Shown in pieces: positions 60,959 through 64,000 of a DNA stretch of 64,000 nt. The notes below the pieces were generated by a model. It saw nothing but the letters and a program-made list of their open reading frames with translations. It ran no database searches and was not told where the DNA came from. Within the stretch, counting starts at the first letter, position 1, and each line of letters opens with the position of its first letter. This stretch comes from Epiperipatus broadwayi (lineage: Eukaryota > Onychophora > Udeonychophora > Euonychophora > Peripatidae). The DNA lies in assembly GCA_028023455.1 (NCBI GenBank), contig JAQFVV010000351.1:684001-748000 (forward strand), given 5' to 3'. A program made the position numbers and the translations under genes.

Positions 60959-61015
60959 ACGCATGTGCTTGAGGCTACAGCCTTAATAAAGATTACTTAC
61001 GTAATCAATGTGCGT
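60959..61015 (+). other. Small multi-stem foldable segment
   Basis: ACGCA (60959-60963) pairs with TGCGT (61011-61015). Between them are two hairpins: AGGC/GCCT (60972-60975 with 60980-60983) and GATTAC/GTAATC (60991-60996 with 61001-61006, loop TTAC). AATAAA lies between the hairpins. The arrangement and the AATAAA recall the 3' motifs of the foldback family, but the CTGANGA and GAAA boxes are absent. The segment is CpG-containing, unlike its surroundings. Confidence 0.35.
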
Positions 61016-62243
61016 TTAAAAAAATTTTATAATTATTATGTATATTGTTATTTATTCATTTACTATACTGTTTTTATTTAAGTATTATAATAATTATTCT
61101 TATCCCTTTTTCTCTAATTTTTTTAACAATTTTATTTCAATTTAGTTCTGATTTTCTAATTATTTCAGTTCACAAAAAATAGTCTTTCTTATCAGGTTTC
61201 ATATTTCAAAATTATATCAAGTATAATATTTATTTTAAAATGTTTTGAAATGATAAATAAAATAAATTCTGAATATTGAGAAATATTTACTTACTGAATG
61301 CGTTTAGATAAAAATTTTAGAATATAAAAACTATCGTTAATCCAATTATTTTTAAATAAATTATTTTTATCATAATGCATTTTATATTCTTTTATCTTTT
61401 TAATATAAAATTCCTATAAAAAGATTTGCCTTTTTTGATTTGTAATGCGCACGCAAATATATGTATGTATGTGTGCGTAATAAAAAATTTTTAAAAATAA
61501 AACAAAAACATGCATTTTTAACTTATTCTTCATATTCCTCGACTATTGTTGATACAAATAAAATCTGATATCTAAAAATAGATTATTTATACCATGATGA
61601 AGACTAAAAGCGATTCTTTTTTTTTAATGAAATCTTGAGAGATTTTATTCTGAAATGAAATACATTTAAACGGTGCTCTTTTGTGATGATAAAAAGAGGT
61701 GTAAATATTAGATATGTTAGTGCAATAAACAATATTGCTAGATTTCATCTGGAAACTTAAATTTGTTGAAAATGTTTTTTTTAATTCATCTATTATTGAA
61801 TATTTTAGAACTTCGACTATAATAGTATTTCAACACGAGAGAAAAAATATGCAAAGAAAAGATTTATTCTGTTTTCAATAATGAAGAATCTATTAGTACA
61901 CCTATCTTTATTGTAAACTTTACATGAATTATTTTTTCTCGTTATTATTCCTTGAAAATAGAGAAATTTTAAAGTAAATCAGAGTAAAATCTTAAATTGA
62001 TAATTAAAAGCAAACATCATTTTTTTTAGTTTTTTTCTTGTTGAATGAAGATTATTATTGATTTTGTTCAAAATAGACAGATTTTTATTTCTCTTATTTT
62101 TTTAATTATTTTGCATAAAAATATACTTTTTTTTTTCTGTATGCATATATTCCTATATATATATATGTAAACATATACACACATGCATGATTAATTAATA
62201 TAATTATGAAAAAGATGCTTGTTTTAATTATAAATAGGATAAT
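61016..62243. other. AT-rich DNA, nothing recognised
   Basis: No gene was recognised. A patch at 61445-61480 (AATGCGCACGC, TGTGTGCG) keeps CpGs. A TA run lies at 62154-62166. Confidence 0.5.
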
Positions 62244-62670
62244 TATTTTGTTCTTGAAGAAGTATAATAACTACTCTTTCTTATTGCATTGTCAAATGTA
62301 TAACATATAATACTAAATCATCCATGCACTTTACTACTGTTACACTTTGCTTTATTTACCACTCACTTTTGCAGTTTACAGTTTTGATTGTCCCAGCAAT
62401 CTTCTTCAGAACTACAACATAATACAAACACATGAATATAAATATACATGAATATATAATTTACATTTTATATGATAAGATATATATATAGAATGTAAAT
62501 TACATGTTCATGCATATTTATATTAATATGTTTATATTATGCTGTAGTTCTGAAGAAAATTGCTGGCGCAATCAAAACTGTAAAATGTAAAAGAATGTGG
62601 TAAATAAAGCATTGTGTAACAGTAGTGAAGTGCATTGATAATTTAATATTATATGGTATTTTGTTCTTGA
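62244..62670. mobile_element. Foldback insertion with 14-bp TSD, Penelope-type motifs
   Basis: The element is 62258-62656. The arms (about 62301-62476 and 62483-62656) are near-contiguous inverted copies of about 175 bases with moderate divergence. On the left is an unpaired tail of 43 bases (62258-62300). TATTTTGTTCTTGA flanks exactly at 62244-62257 and 62657-62670. Each arm read outward gives CTGAAGAA, a stem (GATTG/CAATC in the left arm), AAAACTGTAAA, and then AATAAAGCA. This is the same module as at 11131-11182, with stem bases changed on both sides. No coding sequence was found. Confidence 0.85.
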
Positions 62671-63897
62671 TGGTTTAATACAATACTGAAATTTAAATCT
62701 AATAATTCAGTCTTTATACTTGCAGAAAAAATAAAAAAGTTCAACTTTATGGTTTCTAGATTCCAATAGGTAGATAAATGTCTAATTATTTTAAGTCAAA
62801 TTAGAATGTTATAAACTTTTGTCTGTTCACAAATCTCTTTCCCAATGTGATAAACCCATTTTCAAAATGTAGCTATTAATTTTGACACTCAACATAAAGA
62901 CTGTTATCTTGTGAGCTAGTGTTAAGTTTAATAATTATTGTAATTTCAAAGAATGGATGAGTGTAAGCAATATGAAATAGAATATTACTGTAATTTTTTG
63001 CATACTTTTACAAGTGAATGAAATGCTAAAATTAAATTAGAAGCTAAAAAAAATAAAGTTAATAAATTGATTTTTTCTAATTCAGGGTTTCTAGAATCTT
63101 CATAATCATTTGGAGAAACATGAACACCTGGACAAGAACCCTTGAATTAAATAATAATCACAAAATGTTTCTAATGTTTTGAATGCAACCCTATAATGAT
63201 TTTGGCTTAGTAATTTAAAAAGTCATAAGTACATTATCTGGCAGTAATAAAGAAAACAGTTTTAACAAACCTTTAGTTAATTTATTTAAATATAATGGAT
63301 GTTTCTTAGTTAAAAAGGATGGCTTCAATTTTGAAGCACAACATAATTTCCAAAGTCAGATGTATTTAACAAAAATTAACAATATGGTACATTATCATAG
63401 TGATATAACTATCTCAATTAATTTTACTGCCTGTAATGTTGTTAGTAGTCTGATCTATTGTATGTCTATAAGATATGGATCTCCTATAGATATATAATGA
63501 AGACAATGGAAAAAAAATTATTTAGAAAGGAAGTTTATAGAGCAAAATTTAATGGCAAAATCATAAGACTACATTCTTCAGCTCTCATAAATGAGAGCAT
63601 GTTTACAATATTAAGACTATAAAGGATTTTTGTGAGCTTTCATTGATATTTGCCTGCACAAAGAATATAATCTTGAAGTATTTTGCAAAAAATGTGTGCT
63701 GCAAAAGTTAAAGAATGATATAAAAGACATCAACTACAATAGAATAAAGAATCAACATGTATTGTATGTAGATTTATTCACTATAACAGTAGCAATTTTT
63801 TACACAATAGTACAAAAGCTCTAGTAATCAGTAGATGCTAGATGTTTATACATATCCAGTGTTTATCTATACAGTATCTTCAGACTAACTTTTAGCA
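62671..63897. other. AT-rich DNA, nothing recognised
   Basis: No gene, SINE or transposon end was recognised in this stretch. Confidence 0.5.
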
Positions 63898-63942
63898 CAA
63901 GCCATAAGCTAGAAAGTAGTCTAGGGATATTAAATATGTTGA
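63898..63942 (+). repeat. Dispersed repeat, copy 4 (partial)
   Basis: AAGCCATAAGCTAGAAAGTA, then TAGTCTAGGGATATT, parallels copy 3 at 27130-27165. Similarity fades after about 63945, near the window end. Confidence 0.5.
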
Positions 63943-64000
63943 AACTGGATAACAATTACAATGCACCACATTCTAGCTTATATTGAATATTAAAGCTTCA

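Overview
The window is very AT-rich, roughly three quarters A+T by eye, non-coding metazoan DNA. Broken reverse transcriptases, hAT transposase remains, tRNA-derived SINEs, poly(A) tails and target-site duplications (TSDs) show it is eukaryotic. The mixture of a craniofacial-development-protein-2-like LINE (RTE-like), a ZBED5/SCAND3-like hAT, Penelope-like GIY-YIG sequences and short tRNA SINEs is typical of invertebrate animals. I cannot name the species. I see no confident host protein-coding gene. Nearly every long open frame is decayed transposon sequence, low complexity, or unrecognised.

Layout. 0.6-1.05 kb: a foldback insertion with a TSD. 1.8-3.1 kb: degenerate tandem repeats and a hairpin. 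5.4-6.3 kb: a SINE-like fragment, a (TA)n palindrome and a foldback hairpin. 6.33-9.88 kb: a decayed autonomous hAT transposon with a LINE 3' end nested in it on the minus strand. 10.5-11.2 kb: an A-rich tandem repeat, a purine-rich tract and a Penelope-type 3' motif. 12.0-13.0 kb: a second, different LINE reverse transcriptase remnant. 16.3-17.9 kb: a GC-richer unexplained block. 18.68-19.15 kb: a non-autonomous hAT with a perfect 8-bp TSD. 23.3-24.0 kb: about 640 bases of almost pure A. 24.9 and 40.5 kb: two SINEs of one tRNA-derived family, each with a TSD. 26.3-27.25 kb: three copies of one repeat in mixed orientation. 27.80-32.53, 33.66-38.85 and 43.87-49.17 kb: three large blocks of about 5 kb, each ending in TGTNACC-like/GGNNACA-like inverted termini set in (TA)n; the first and third are clearly homologous. 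39.62-40.41 kb: a non-autonomous hAT with long internal palindromes. 49.86-50.93 kb: a palindrome of two 497-bp arms carrying a Penelope-like GIY-YIG endonuclease end on each arm, with a 13-bp TSD. 52.5-54.9 kb: a 2.3-kb segment between 50-bp direct repeats. 55.97-59.46 kb: a decayed LINE (endonuclease plus reverse transcriptase) interrupted by a Penelope-related foldback. 60.3 kb: another LINE 3' end. 62.26-62.66 kb: another foldback with a 14-bp TSD.

The main result is a set of four foldback insertions (623-1039, 49859-50925, 57521-57767, 62258-62656). They share one architecture: two inverted arms, a one-sided unpaired tail of about 32-43 bases, and a 10-14 base TSD. One carries GIY-YIG coding sequence and another shares terminal sequence with it. 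Two carry a CTGANGA...GAAA-type motif that resembles a degenerate hammerhead core; single-copy versions lie at 5250 and 11131. I interpret the set as Penelope-like element ends inserted as inverted dimers. The second notable result is the family of about 5-kb (TA)n-bounded blocks, whose class I could not determine.
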